Of a DNA stretch of 18,640 bases, positions 7,507 through 14,324 are shown piece by piece. Location: contig JACMMK010000349.1 of NCBI GenBank assembly GCA_014379045.1, positions 1 to 18,640 on the forward strand, given 5' to 3'. The stretch's first letter is position 1. Every line of letters begins with the position of its first letter. A program made the position numbers and the translations under genes. The notes beneath the pieces are model-generated. The model saw only the letters and a list, made by a program, of their open reading frames with translations, had not been told where the DNA came from and did not search any database. Origin of the DNA: Burkholderiales bacterium (GTDB taxonomy: Bacteria; Pseudomonadota; Gammaproteobacteria; Burkholderiales; CAIKXV01).

Positions 7507-8535
7507 TTGCCACGCGCCGCGCTCAGATCCATCGAAACGGGATTCGCGGGCGCCGGATCGGTCGACATTCGCGCGCTCGCGACGATCGCGCTGACGATGG
7601 GGTCGCTCGCCATGACGCCCGCGTTCGGGCAATCCGCCTGGCCCGCGAAGCCGGTGCGTGTGATCGTGCCGCTGCCTCCCGGTGGTGCGGCAGATCTGGT
7701 CGCGCGGGTGGTCGGGCAGAAACTCTCGGAGTCGTTGGGGCAGACGTTCATCATCGAGAACCGCCCGGGTGCGGGCACGAACATCGGCCCGGCGTTCGTG
7801 TCGAAGGCGGCGCCCGACGGCTATACGCTGCTGCTCGCCTCGGTCACCAACCATGCGGTGTCGGTCAACGTATTCGCGACGCCGGGCTATGACCTCGCGA
7901 AGAGCTTCGCACCGGTTGCGCTGCTCGCCAATGCGCCTCACATCCTCGTCTCGCATCCGTCGCTGCCGGTCAAGTCGGTGCGCGATGTGATCGCGCTTGC
8001 CAAGGCGCGGCCACGCGAGCTCGCGTTCGGGTCTCAGGGCAGCGGCACCCTCGCGCATCTGGAGATCGAACTGCTGCAAGGCCTGTCCGCGGTCGCGTTC
8101 ACGCATGTGCCCTACAAGGGCAGTGGTCCTGCCAAGGCCGATCTGACCGCAGGACACATCCAGTTGCTGTTCGACAGCTATGCCTCGGCGGCGCCGCTGG
8201 TCAAGGAAGGCCGGCTGCGGGTAATCGCGATCGCGTCGGACAAACGTTCGACGTTCCTGCCCGATGTGCCGACCTTCATCGAATCGGGGATCAAGCAGTA
8301 TGCGGCGAACAACTGGTATGGCTTGATGGCGCCCGTCGGCACGCCCAAGTCGGTCATCGACCGCCTGGCCGATGAGACCGCGAAGGTGCTGCAGTTGCCC
8401 GACACGCGTGAACGGTTCGCGGCGCTCGGGCTCGAGATGACGCCCGGTGGGCCGGAACGACTCGCCGAAGTGGTGGCGAACGATCTGGCGACCTGGGGGC
8501 CGGTGGCGAAGCGCGCCGGCGTCAAGGTCGAGTAA
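7507..8535 (+). CDS. Bug/TctC family tripartite tricarboxylate transporter substrate-binding protein (4)
   Basis: A 342-residue periplasmic solute receptor when read from TTG 7507. The true start may be CTG 7477, which would add ten residues and fits the ribosome site better. ATG 7597 would cut into the signal peptide. The signal has a long n-region, a hydrophobic stretch near residues 22-38 and PAFG-Q cleavage at about 41. The ligand loop VPLPPGGAAD (54-63) is canonical. NRPGAGT, DGYTLLL, HVPYKGSG, PTFIESG and a C-terminal region ending GVKVE complete a standard Bug fold. It is the last intact gene of the left cluster, 71 bases ahead of a decayed molybdenum hydroxylase gene, which raises the possibility that its enzymatic partner has been lost. 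Confidence 0.9.
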   Translation: MPRAALRSIETGFAGAGSVDIRALATIALTMGSLAMTPAFGQSAWPAKPVRVIVPLPPGGAADLVARVVGQKLSESLGQTFIIENRPGAGTNIGPAFVSKAAPDGYTLLLASVTNHAVSVNVFATPGYDLAKSFAPVALLANAPHILVSHPSLPVKSVRDVIALAKARPRELAFGSQGSGTLAHLEIELLQGLSAVAFTHVPYKGSGPAKADLTAGHIQLLFDSYASAAPLVKEGRLRVIAIASDKRSTFLPDVPTFIESGIKQYAANNWYGLMAPVGTPKSVIDRLADETAKVLQLPDTRERFAALGLEMTPGGPERLAEVVANDLATWGPVAKRAGVKVE

Positions 8536-8606
8536 AGCTCAGCTCGAATCGGATGACCGGATCTTGGTCACGCCGGCGGTTAGAGCCGAACGTGAGGTAA
8601 AGAGCG

Positions 8607-8855
8607 ATGCCGAGTTTCGCCTCTGATCGGACGCTGGTCGATGCGCCAACGGGTTCGGTTTTCGTTCCCGTTGTCGTCGGCACGCCGGTTGAACGAATCG
8701 AAGACTGGCGCCTCTTGCGCGGCCGTGGGACGTTCGTCGATGATTTGCAGCCGGAGGGCGTGTTGCATGCGGCAATACTAAGAAGCACCGTTGCGCACGG
8801 CCGCATTCTTTCGATAGACGTGGGAGCAGCGCGGGTGGCGCCAAAGTATTGTTGA
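8607..8855 (+). pseudogene. N-terminal remnant of a xanthine dehydrogenase/CoxL-family molybdopterin-binding subunit
   Basis: The 82-codon frame starts at ATG 8607 with a modest GAGG site at 8594-8597. Residues 24-79 match the conserved N-terminus of molybdenum hydroxylase large subunits: VGTPVERIEDWRLLRGRG, then FVDDLQ, LHAAILRS, AHGRI and a SIDVGAARVAP segment. Such subunits have about 700-800 residues, so some 90 percent is missing. The similarity ends at about base 8842, followed by Lys-Tyr-Cys and a TGA stop. No continuation is visible downstream in any frame before the LysR gene, so this is a 3' deletion rather than a simple frameshift. The intact enzyme would hydroxylate an aldehyde or N-heteroaromatic substrate with partner [2Fe-2S] and FAD subunits. 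It can have no such activity now. Confidence 0.72.
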
Positions 8856-9005
8856 ACAGATCGGAACAGAGAGGGGACGCCGGCGGCGCGTGGCCAATAC
8901 GGTGACGCGCGTAAACATGTGGCGAGTGCGTCATTGCGCGCGTACTTCGTGCCACGGGCGTGATCCACGAGTGCGTCAGCCACGAGCGCGTGATGTCCCA
9001 GTTCC
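8856..9005. other. Non-coding stretch between the remnant and the convergent LysR gene
   Basis: About 150 bases hold no supportable gene on either strand. GAACAGA occurs twice, at 8854-8860 and 8864-8870, directly past the remnant's stop. No terminal inverted repeats, transposase fragment or T-tailed hairpin was seen. It is probably debris of the deletion that removed the rest of the molybdenum hydroxylase gene. Confidence 0.4.
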
Positions 9006-9995
9006 TCAGGCGTCGACCACACCGGTCGCGCCCGATGCGCTACGCGAAGCGCGTCGGGCAGACGGCTCGTCCGTCGCGTCGTCCGTAACGCGCTCGGCGT
9101 GGGCCGATGTGGGCGCGGCCAGAATCATGTTCATGCACTCGCGCACGAATACGCGCGCCGACGGATCGTTCTGCGAAAACAGCACGGCCAGGGACGACGG
9201 AAACAGGCCGTCGGCCTCCCTGATCGCGAGCCGCTCTCCTGTCCCGGGACGCACGCTGATCGTCGGCACCACGCCGATTCCCAGTCCCGCCTCGACATAG
9301 ATCTTGATCATCTCGATGTCGAGCGCAAGCATCGCGAGTTGCGGTCTCACCCCGTGCGCCGCAAAGCGTTCGAGCACCATCTCGCCAAGCCGCGAACCCG
9401 GCCCCGTCGTGATCAGCGGATGCCGCGCAAGCGTTTCGATCGTCAAGCGCTTCGCCCGGGCGATCGGGTGCCGCGGTGCGCAGATGATCGAATGCGGCAG
9501 CCGCCAGCACGGCGTTACCAGCAACCCGGGCGGCAGATCGGCGGGCGGCAGGCCGAGGCCGAGGTCGGCTTCGCCGGTGGAGACCCAACGCGCGATCTCC
9601 GCGGGTCGTCCAAGCACGATGTTCAGGGTGACGGCAGGGTAACTGACCCGGAACCGCGAGAACGCAGGTGCAAGCGTGTACCGCGCATGGACATGCGTGG
9701 TCGCGATCGTGATCCGCCCACGCGCCATGTCGCCTGAATCCCGTGCGGTGTCGCGCATCGACTGCACATCCTTGAGGATCCGCCTGGCCGTGGGCAGCAG
9801 AGCCTGCCCGGTCGGCGTCAGCGCCACGGTTCGGTTGCTCTGTCGATCGATCAGCCGCGCCTGCAACTCGCCTTCGAGCAACTGGATATGTCGGCTCACC
9901 GCCGACTGCGACGTATGCAGGCGATGGGCCGCCTTCGTGATGCTCAACGCTTCGTCGACCACGGCGCACAAGCAACGCAACTGCTGCAACGTCAT
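9006..9995 (-). CDS. LysR-type transcriptional regulator, CysB-like subgroup
   Basis: A 329-residue regulator. The winged helix-turn-helix occupies about residues 2-60, with TLQQLRCLCAVVDEALSITKAA, SQSAVSRHIQLLE and the wing TPTGQ. The effector domain begins ITIATTHVHARYTL (about 95-108). That segment, together with PAVTLNIVLGRPAEI and the near-full CysB length of about 324, resembles CysB/Cbl more than typical catabolic LysR proteins. The last 30 residues are Ser/Ala/Arg/Asp-rich and look disordered. The gene is divergent from the hydratase gene across 100 bases, the classic layout for a LysR protein that controls its neighbour and itself. It therefore probably regulates the hydratase/CoA-transferase/Bug module. 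The effector is unknown, and a sulfur link should not be assumed. Confidence 0.9.
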   Translation of the reverse strand: MTLQQLRCLCAVVDEALSITKAAHRLHTSQSAVSRHIQLLEGELQARLIDRQSNRTVALTPTGQALLPTARRILKDVQSMRDTARDSGDMARGRITIATTHVHARYTLAPAFSRFRVSYPAVTLNIVLGRPAEIARWVSTGEADLGLGLPPADLPPGLLVTPCWRLPHSIICAPRHPIARAKRLTIETLARHPLITTGPGSRLGEMVLERFAAHGVRPQLAMLALDIEMIKIYVEAGLGIGVVPTISVRPGTGERLAIREADGLFPSSLAVLFSQNDPSARVFVRECMNMILAAPTSAHAERVTDDATDEPSARRASRSASGATGVVDA

Positions 9996-10095
9996 CGGCC
10001 ACCATGCGGTAAAGGCATGCTGTCATCGTAAAGCTTTGCTTGCCTTGGTGCCGCCCTCGCCGCTAAATCGCGATTCGCATTCGAGGGAGAGACCG
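9996..10095. promoter_or_regulatory. Divergent LysR/hydratase control region with candidate operator
   Basis: The 100-base interval holds GTAAAG at 10009-10014 and again at 10028-10033, 19 bases apart (about two helical turns). The second copy lies in the near-palindrome GTAAAGCTTTGC (10028-10039), whose core AAAGCTTT is perfect. LysR proteins commonly bind interrupted dyads in such a position. A weak sigma-70-like pair, TTGCCT (10040-10045) and TAAATC (10064-10069) spaced 18, could serve the rightward genes. AGGGAG at 10084-10089 is the hydratase ribosome site. Site assignments are inference. Confidence 0.45.
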
Positions 10096-10986
10096 ATGGC
10101 GTCGAAAGTGAACATCGATGAACTGCGCACTTGGGTCGGACGCCAAGAGGAAGCGGTCGACTACGTGACCGTGCCCATGGTGCATCGCGCCAACGCGATG
10201 CTCGATCGCGCTGACGCGCTTCCCCGCATCGGCGAACCCCTGCCGATCGGGTGGCACGCGTTTCTCTTCCCGCGCGTCGTGCGTCACTCCGAAGTGGGCG
10301 CCGACGGCCATCCGAAACGGGGCGACTTTCTGCCGCCCGTACCGCTGCCAAGGCGGATGTTCGCCGGCAAGCGCGTGACCTTCCATGCCGACCTTAAGGT
10401 CGGTGACGAAGTTCGCAAGGTGTCGACGATCGAGGCGGTCGATCCTAAAGTGGGACGCACCGGAGAGTTGGTGTTCCTCAAGTTGCGCCACGAGATGTCC
10501 ACCGTGCGCGGTCTGGCCATCACCGAAGAACAGAACATCGTCTATCGCGACACACCTGCCGGCGATGCGCGCGCGCCTGAGCCCGCGTCCGAGCCGCCCG
10601 ACGCCCAATGGGAACAGAGGATCCAGCCCGATCCCGTGCTGTTGTTCCGGTTCTCGGCGCTCACCTTCAACGGTCATCGCATCCATTACGATCTGCCCTA
10701 CGTAACCGGCGAGGAGGGTTATCCGGGCCTGATCGTCAACGGTGGGTTGACCACGCTGTTCGTGTTCGAGCTTGCGCGGCGCCACGCGCCGCGTCCCATC
10801 GGAATCTTCGAATCGCGCAATGTGCGGCCGTTGTTCGTCCAGAACCCGCTGTTCGTTCGCGGCATCCCCAACGCGGACGGCACTGGCGTGCGGCTCTGGG
10901 CTGCCGATCACACGGGCGCCCTCGCACTCACTGCTGAAGCGCGGTATGCCTCGGCAGACGGGGCAGCAGCCCCGCACGGACGCTGA
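10096..10986 (+). CDS. MaoC-like / mesaconyl-C4-CoA hydratase-type double-hotdog acyl-CoA hydratase
   Basis: A 296-residue protein with two hotdog domains. The N-terminal FAS1-like dehydratase domain (about 5-150) includes the WHAFLFPRVVRHSEVGADGH segment (53-72) and KVGDEVRKVSTI. The C-terminal MaoC-like domain (about 175-285) carries a hydratase-2-type catalytic motif, FNGHRIHYD, with Asn192 and His197 in the spacing of the usual Asp-x4-His, then YPGLIVNGGL. This arrangement is typical of mesaconyl-C4-CoA hydratase and HTD2-like proteins, which add or remove water at an alpha,beta-unsaturated acyl-CoA. Start ATG 10096 follows AGGGAG by six bases. Nine bases separate it from the CoA-transferase gene, so the two very likely act in sequence. 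The exact acyl-CoA is not certain. Confidence 0.85.
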   Translation: MASKVNIDELRTWVGRQEEAVDYVTVPMVHRANAMLDRADALPRIGEPLPIGWHAFLFPRVVRHSEVGADGHPKRGDFLPPVPLPRRMFAGKRVTFHADLKVGDEVRKVSTIEAVDPKVGRTGELVFLKLRHEMSTVRGLAITEEQNIVYRDTPAGDARAPEPASEPPDAQWEQRIQPDPVLLFRFSALTFNGHRIHYDLPYVTGEEGYPGLIVNGGLTTLFVFELARRHAPRPIGIFESRNVRPLFVQNPLFVRGIPNADGTGVRLWAADHTGALALTAEARYASADGAAAPHGR

Positions 10987-10995
10987 ATCGCCGCC

Positions 10996-12207
10996 ATGGC
11001 CGGTGGACCGCTCGCGGGCATTCGTATCGTCGACCTGACCTCGGTCGTCGTCGGCCCGATGGTGACGCAGGTGCTTGCCGACTATGGTGCCGACGTGATC
11101 AAGGTCGAGCCTCCGGCCGGGGACCTCGTGCGCACGATGGGTGGACCGAGCAATACGCCGGCGATGTCGGCCAAGTTCCTCCAGCTGAACCGCAACAAAC
11201 GCTCGCTCGCGGTCGATCTGAAGTCCGCAGCGGGACGTGCGGCAATCGATACGCTGATCGAGCGCGCCGACGTCCTGATCTGGAATGTCCGGCCGGCAGC
11301 GATGAAAAAGCTCGGGCTCGACTACGAACGGGTGCGTGCGATTAATCCGCGCATCATCTATTGCGGCATCGTCGGCTTCGGCACCAAGGGGCGCTACGCC
11401 GGCCGGCCTGCCTACGACCCGATCGTGCAGGGTGCGGGGGGGATCGCGGCGCTCAATCACCGCGCCCTCGGCGAACCGCGCTTCGTGCCGATCGTGATGG
11501 CCGACAAGAATGCCGGTCTGGTCGCGACACAAATGGTTCTGCTCGCGCTGCTGCACCGCGCGCGCACCGGTGAAGGAACGTCGGTCGAGGTGCCGATGTT
11601 CGAGAACATCGCCAAGTATGTTCTCGAGGAACACCTCTATCTCAAGACGTTCGACCCGCCGCTCGGCGACATGGGCGATCCGCGCATTTTCGATATATCG
11701 GCACGTCCGATCCGCACGCGCGACGGATGGGTCTGTATCGCCGCCAACACGAATGCGCAGGCGTTCGCGTTCTTCGAAGCGATCGGTCAGCCCGAACTGC
11801 GGAACGACGTGCGCTTTAATTCGGTTGGCGCGCGCTTCAAGAACGTGGCCGACTATTTCGGTCTGCGCGCCGAGGCGCTGAAGCAAAAAACGACGGCGGA
11901 GTGGCTCGACGTGTTCGGGCGGCTCGACGTGCCGGCGATGGCTTACAACACCCTCGAGTCGCTGTTCGAGGATCCACACCTGCGTGAGGTCGGTCTCTTG
12001 CAGCGAAGGCAGCATCCGACCGAGGGATTCATCTGGGACGTGGCACCGCCCAACGTCCTGTCGTGCGGCGCGCGCGACGACTATCTGCCCGCCCCCACGA
12101 TCGGGCAACACAGCGTCGAGCTGCTGCGAGAGCTCGGCTACGAAGAAGTACAGATAAGCGAGCTGGTCGAGAACGGCGTCGTGGTCGACGGTCGTCTCGA
12201 AAAATAG
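10996..12207 (+). CDS. Family III (CaiB/BaiF) acyl-CoA transferase
   Basis: A 403-residue enzyme of the family III CoA-transferases (formyl-CoA transferase, CaiB, mesaconyl-CoA and citramalate CoA-transferases), which move CoA between carboxylic acids through a glutamyl- or aspartyl-CoA anhydride. Visible landmarks are LAGIRIVDLTSVVVGPMVTQ near the start, ADYGADVIKVEPP (28-40), the family motif LNRNKRSLAVDLKS (64-77) and the catalytic Asp170 in VMADKNAG, matching Asp169 of formyl-CoA transferase. The length is normal. No clear ribosome site precedes ATG 10996; it follows the hydratase stop by nine bases, so translational re-initiation is likely. Next to a mesaconyl-C4-CoA-hydratase-like protein, it probably activates the acid imported with the help of the downstream Bug receptor, or makes an intramolecular CoA shift. 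Confidence 0.92.
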   Translation: MAGGPLAGIRIVDLTSVVVGPMVTQVLADYGADVIKVEPPAGDLVRTMGGPSNTPAMSAKFLQLNRNKRSLAVDLKSAAGRAAIDTLIERADVLIWNVRPAAMKKLGLDYERVRAINPRIIYCGIVGFGTKGRYAGRPAYDPIVQGAGGIAALNHRALGEPRFVPIVMADKNAGLVATQMVLLALLHRARTGEGTSVEVPMFENIAKYVLEEHLYLKTFDPPLGDMGDPRIFDISARPIRTRDGWVCIAANTNAQAFAFFEAIGQPELRNDVRFNSVGARFKNVADYFGLRAEALKQKTTAEWLDVFGRLDVPAMAYNTLESLFEDPHLREVGLLQRRQHPTEGFIWDVAPPNVLSCGARDDYLPAPTIGQHSVELLRELGYEEVQISELVENGVVVDGRLEK

Positions 12208-12239
12208 GCCGCGCGCGTGCACACTCCGGAGGAGACAAT

Positions 12240-13241
12240 ATGCAAACGAGAGACCGCCGCCGCACGGCGCTGGCAGGCACCGTAGCGCTTCTGCTGCACT
12301 GCATCGCGCCTTGTCACGCGCAGGGGCCAGGATCGACCCAGACGGCTTTCCCGCAGCGTGCGCTGCGCCTGGTGATTCCGTTCGCACCGGGTGGGACCAA
12401 CGACATCATCGGGAGGCTCGTCGCGCAGAAAGCCGGGGAGAATCTCGGGCAGTCGATCGTCGCCGACAATCGCGCAGGCGCAGGCGGACTGATCGGCAGC
12501 GCCGCGGTGGCCAAGGCCACGCCCGACGGATACACCCTCCTGCTCGGGCATATCGGCACACTCGCCGTGAATCCGACGCTCTACAGCAAATTGCCCTACG
12601 ATCCGCTGCGCGATTTCATCCCAATCACACTCGTCGCGAGGCTTCCGAACCTGCTTGCCGTGAACCCTGCGGTGCCGGTCAAGACCTTGGCCGAACTCAT
12701 CGCGCTCGCCAAGGCGAAGCCTGGTGCCGTGAGCTACGGGTCGGGTGGGGTCGGAGGCGCAGGCCATCTCGCCAGTGAATACTTAGGATTGCTCGCTGCG
12801 GTCAAACTCACTCACGTGCCGTATCGCGGTACCGGCCCGGCGGTCGTCGACGTCGTCTCCGGTCAGCTCTCGATGGTGTTGGCAGGCGTACCTGCGATCG
12901 TGCCGCACGTACGCTCGGGCCAGTTGCGCGCGATCGCCGTCAGCGGACCGACTCGCCTCAAGGTTCTCCCCGAGATCCCGACGATGATGGAGTCCGGACT
13001 TCCCGGCTACGAAGCAACGCAGTGGTATGGCATCGTGGCGCCCACTTCGACGCCCGGTCGAATCATCGAGCGGCTGCATTCAGCGATTACCAGTGCCGTG
13101 ATGTCGCCTGAAATCGTCGAGCGCTTCGCTGCAGACGGCGCCGAAGCGGCCATCTCGACACCCGAGGAGTTCAACGCGTTCATTCGAAAGGAAATCGCGC
13201 GGTGGGCGCCGGTGATCAAGGCCGCGGGGATCCGGGAGTAA
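12240..13241 (+). CDS. Bug/TctC family tripartite tricarboxylate transporter substrate-binding protein (5)
   Basis: A 333-residue periplasmic solute receptor with an Arg-rich n-region (residues 4-8), a hydrophobic core (10-24) and CHA-Q cleavage near residue 27. Cys25 is not in a proper lipobox, so it is a soluble periplasmic protein. The canonical ligand loop IPFAPGGTND (46-55), NRAGAGG (78-84), DGYTLLL, HVPYRGTG and PTMMESG are all present. GGAGGAG at 12228-12234 lies five bases before ATG 12240. It is the third gene of the LysR-controlled module, 32 bases after the CoA-transferase, and most plausibly supplies that enzyme's acid substrate. It ends 27 bases from the oppositely oriented aldolase gene with no convincing terminator between. 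Confidence 0.92.
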   Translation: MQTRDRRRTALAGTVALLLHCIAPCHAQGPGSTQTAFPQRALRLVIPFAPGGTNDIIGRLVAQKAGENLGQSIVADNRAGAGGLIGSAAVAKATPDGYTLLLGHIGTLAVNPTLYSKLPYDPLRDFIPITLVARLPNLLAVNPAVPVKTLAELIALAKAKPGAVSYGSGGVGGAGHLASEYLGLLAAVKLTHVPYRGTGPAVVDVVSGQLSMVLAGVPAIVPHVRSGQLRAIAVSGPTRLKVLPEIPTMMESGLPGYEATQWYGIVAPTSTPGRIIERLHSAITSAVMSPEIVERFAADGAEAAISTPEEFNAFIRKEIARWAPVIKAAGIRE

Positions 13242-13268
13242 TCGGCGCCCTGCCCTGACCGGCCTCAA

Positions 13269-14297
13269 TCAGGCGGCCTTCTTCTCCTCCGCCGGACTGT
13301 ACTTGCCCTGCGCTGCGAGGCTGCACATGCGCGCGCGATGCGCGAACACCGCCTGTGCGCTCTTCCAGTTCTCCTGCTTGCCGCTCCACGCCTTCAGCGC
13401 GGCCTGATGCAGCGCGCGCGAGTACGAATAGGTCAGCGGCCACGGCAACTGGGCCCTGTGCGTCGAGTTCATCGCCGACAGATGCGCGGCGGACTTCTCG
13501 TCGCTCTGACCGCCGGACAGGAACACCACGCCGGGTAGCGCCGCCGGCACCGAGCGACGCAGCGCGGTCACCGTCATCTCCGCGACCTGCGCCTCCGACG
13601 CCTGGACCGAACATCCCTTGCCCGAGACCACCATGCTTGCCTTCAGGATCATGTGCTCGGCCGATACGCGCTGCGTGTAGCAGGCCTGGAACGTCGCGCG
13701 CAGCGTCGCCTCCGTCACCTCGAAGCAGCGCTCGATCGTGTGGTCGCCGTCGATCAGCACCTCGGGCTCGACGATCGGCACGATGTTGGCCTCCTGACAA
13801 AGTGCCGAATAGCGCGCGAGCGCGTGCGCGTTCGCTTCGATGCACCCCGCCGACGGGATGTCCGCGCCGATGTTGATCACAGCGCGCCACTTGGCGAAGC
13901 GCGCACCGAGCTTGAAGTATTCGTCGAGTCGCGCACGCAAGCCGTCGAGCCCCTCGGTGACCTGTTCGCCCGGGTGCGCCGGCATGTCCTTGGCGCCACC
14001 GTCGACCTTGATACCGGGGAGGATGCCCTGGCTCTCGAGCAGCTTCGGAAACGCCGGCCCGGCGAGTGAGGCCTGGCGGATCGTCTCGTCGAACAGGATC
14101 ACGCCACTGATGTAGTTGCCGATGTCGGGCGTGGTGAACAACATGTCGCGATACGCGCGCCGGTTGGGTTCGGTGTTCTCGACGTGCACGCCGGAGAAGC
14201 GCTTGGCCACCGTCGCACTGCTCTCGTCGGCGGCGAGCAGGCCCTTGCCCGATGCCACCATCGCAGCTGCGGTCTCGGCCATCAGTTTCTTGTCCAT
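13269..14297 (-). CDS. Fructose-bisphosphate aldolase, class I
   Basis: A 342-residue class I (Schiff-base) aldolase of the animal/plant type, which cleaves fructose 1,6-bisphosphate to dihydroxyacetone phosphate and glyceraldehyde 3-phosphate, or makes it in gluconeogenesis or the Calvin cycle. Residues align well with rabbit muscle aldolase. Asp24 in GLLAADES matches Asp33, Lys136 in FAKWR matches Lys146, Glu177 and Glu179 in VEPE match Glu187 and Glu189, and Lys219 in MILKASM is the Schiff-base lysine (Lys229). SGGQS (261-265) binds phosphate. The C-terminal Tyr of the animal enzyme is absent. GGAGAG lies five bases before the start. It is the last gene of the glycolytic cluster, 27 bases after pyruvate kinase. 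Such clusters in many Betaproteobacteria carry a metal-dependent class II aldolase instead. Confidence 0.96.
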   Translation of the reverse strand: MDKKLMAETAAAMVASGKGLLAADESSATVAKRFSGVHVENTEPNRRAYRDMLFTTPDIGNYISGVILFDETIRQASLAGPAFPKLLESQGILPGIKVDGGAKDMPAHPGEQVTEGLDGLRARLDEYFKLGARFAKWRAVINIGADIPSAGCIEANAHALARYSALCQEANIVPIVEPEVLIDGDHTIERCFEVTEATLRATFQACYTQRVSAEHMILKASMVVSGKGCSVQASEAQVAEMTVTALRRSVPAALPGVVFLSGGQSDEKSAAHLSAMNSTHRAQLPWPLTYSYSRALHQAALKAWSGKQENWKSAQAVFAHRARMCSLAAQGKYSPAEEKKAA

Positions 14298-14324
14298 CGA
14301 TTCTCTCCAGGCTGTTTTCAGCGT

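Noticed and set aside
8522..9022. A 166-codon minus-strand frame over the molybdenum hydroxylase remnant
   Set aside because: It overlaps the end of the LysR gene and the remnant, and its translation resembles no family I know; the plus-strand remnant has clear similarity instead.
10063..12387. A 774-codon open frame on the minus strand
   Set aside because: It lies opposite the hydratase and CoA-transferase genes, is Arg/His/Asp-rich with no family resemblance, and is the kind of antisense shadow expected at this GC content.
3098..13268. Transposase genes, terminal inverted repeats or integrase sites around the Bug clusters
   Set aside because: I looked around the remnant and both cluster edges and saw only a short GAACAGA direct repeat, which is not enough to call a mobile element.
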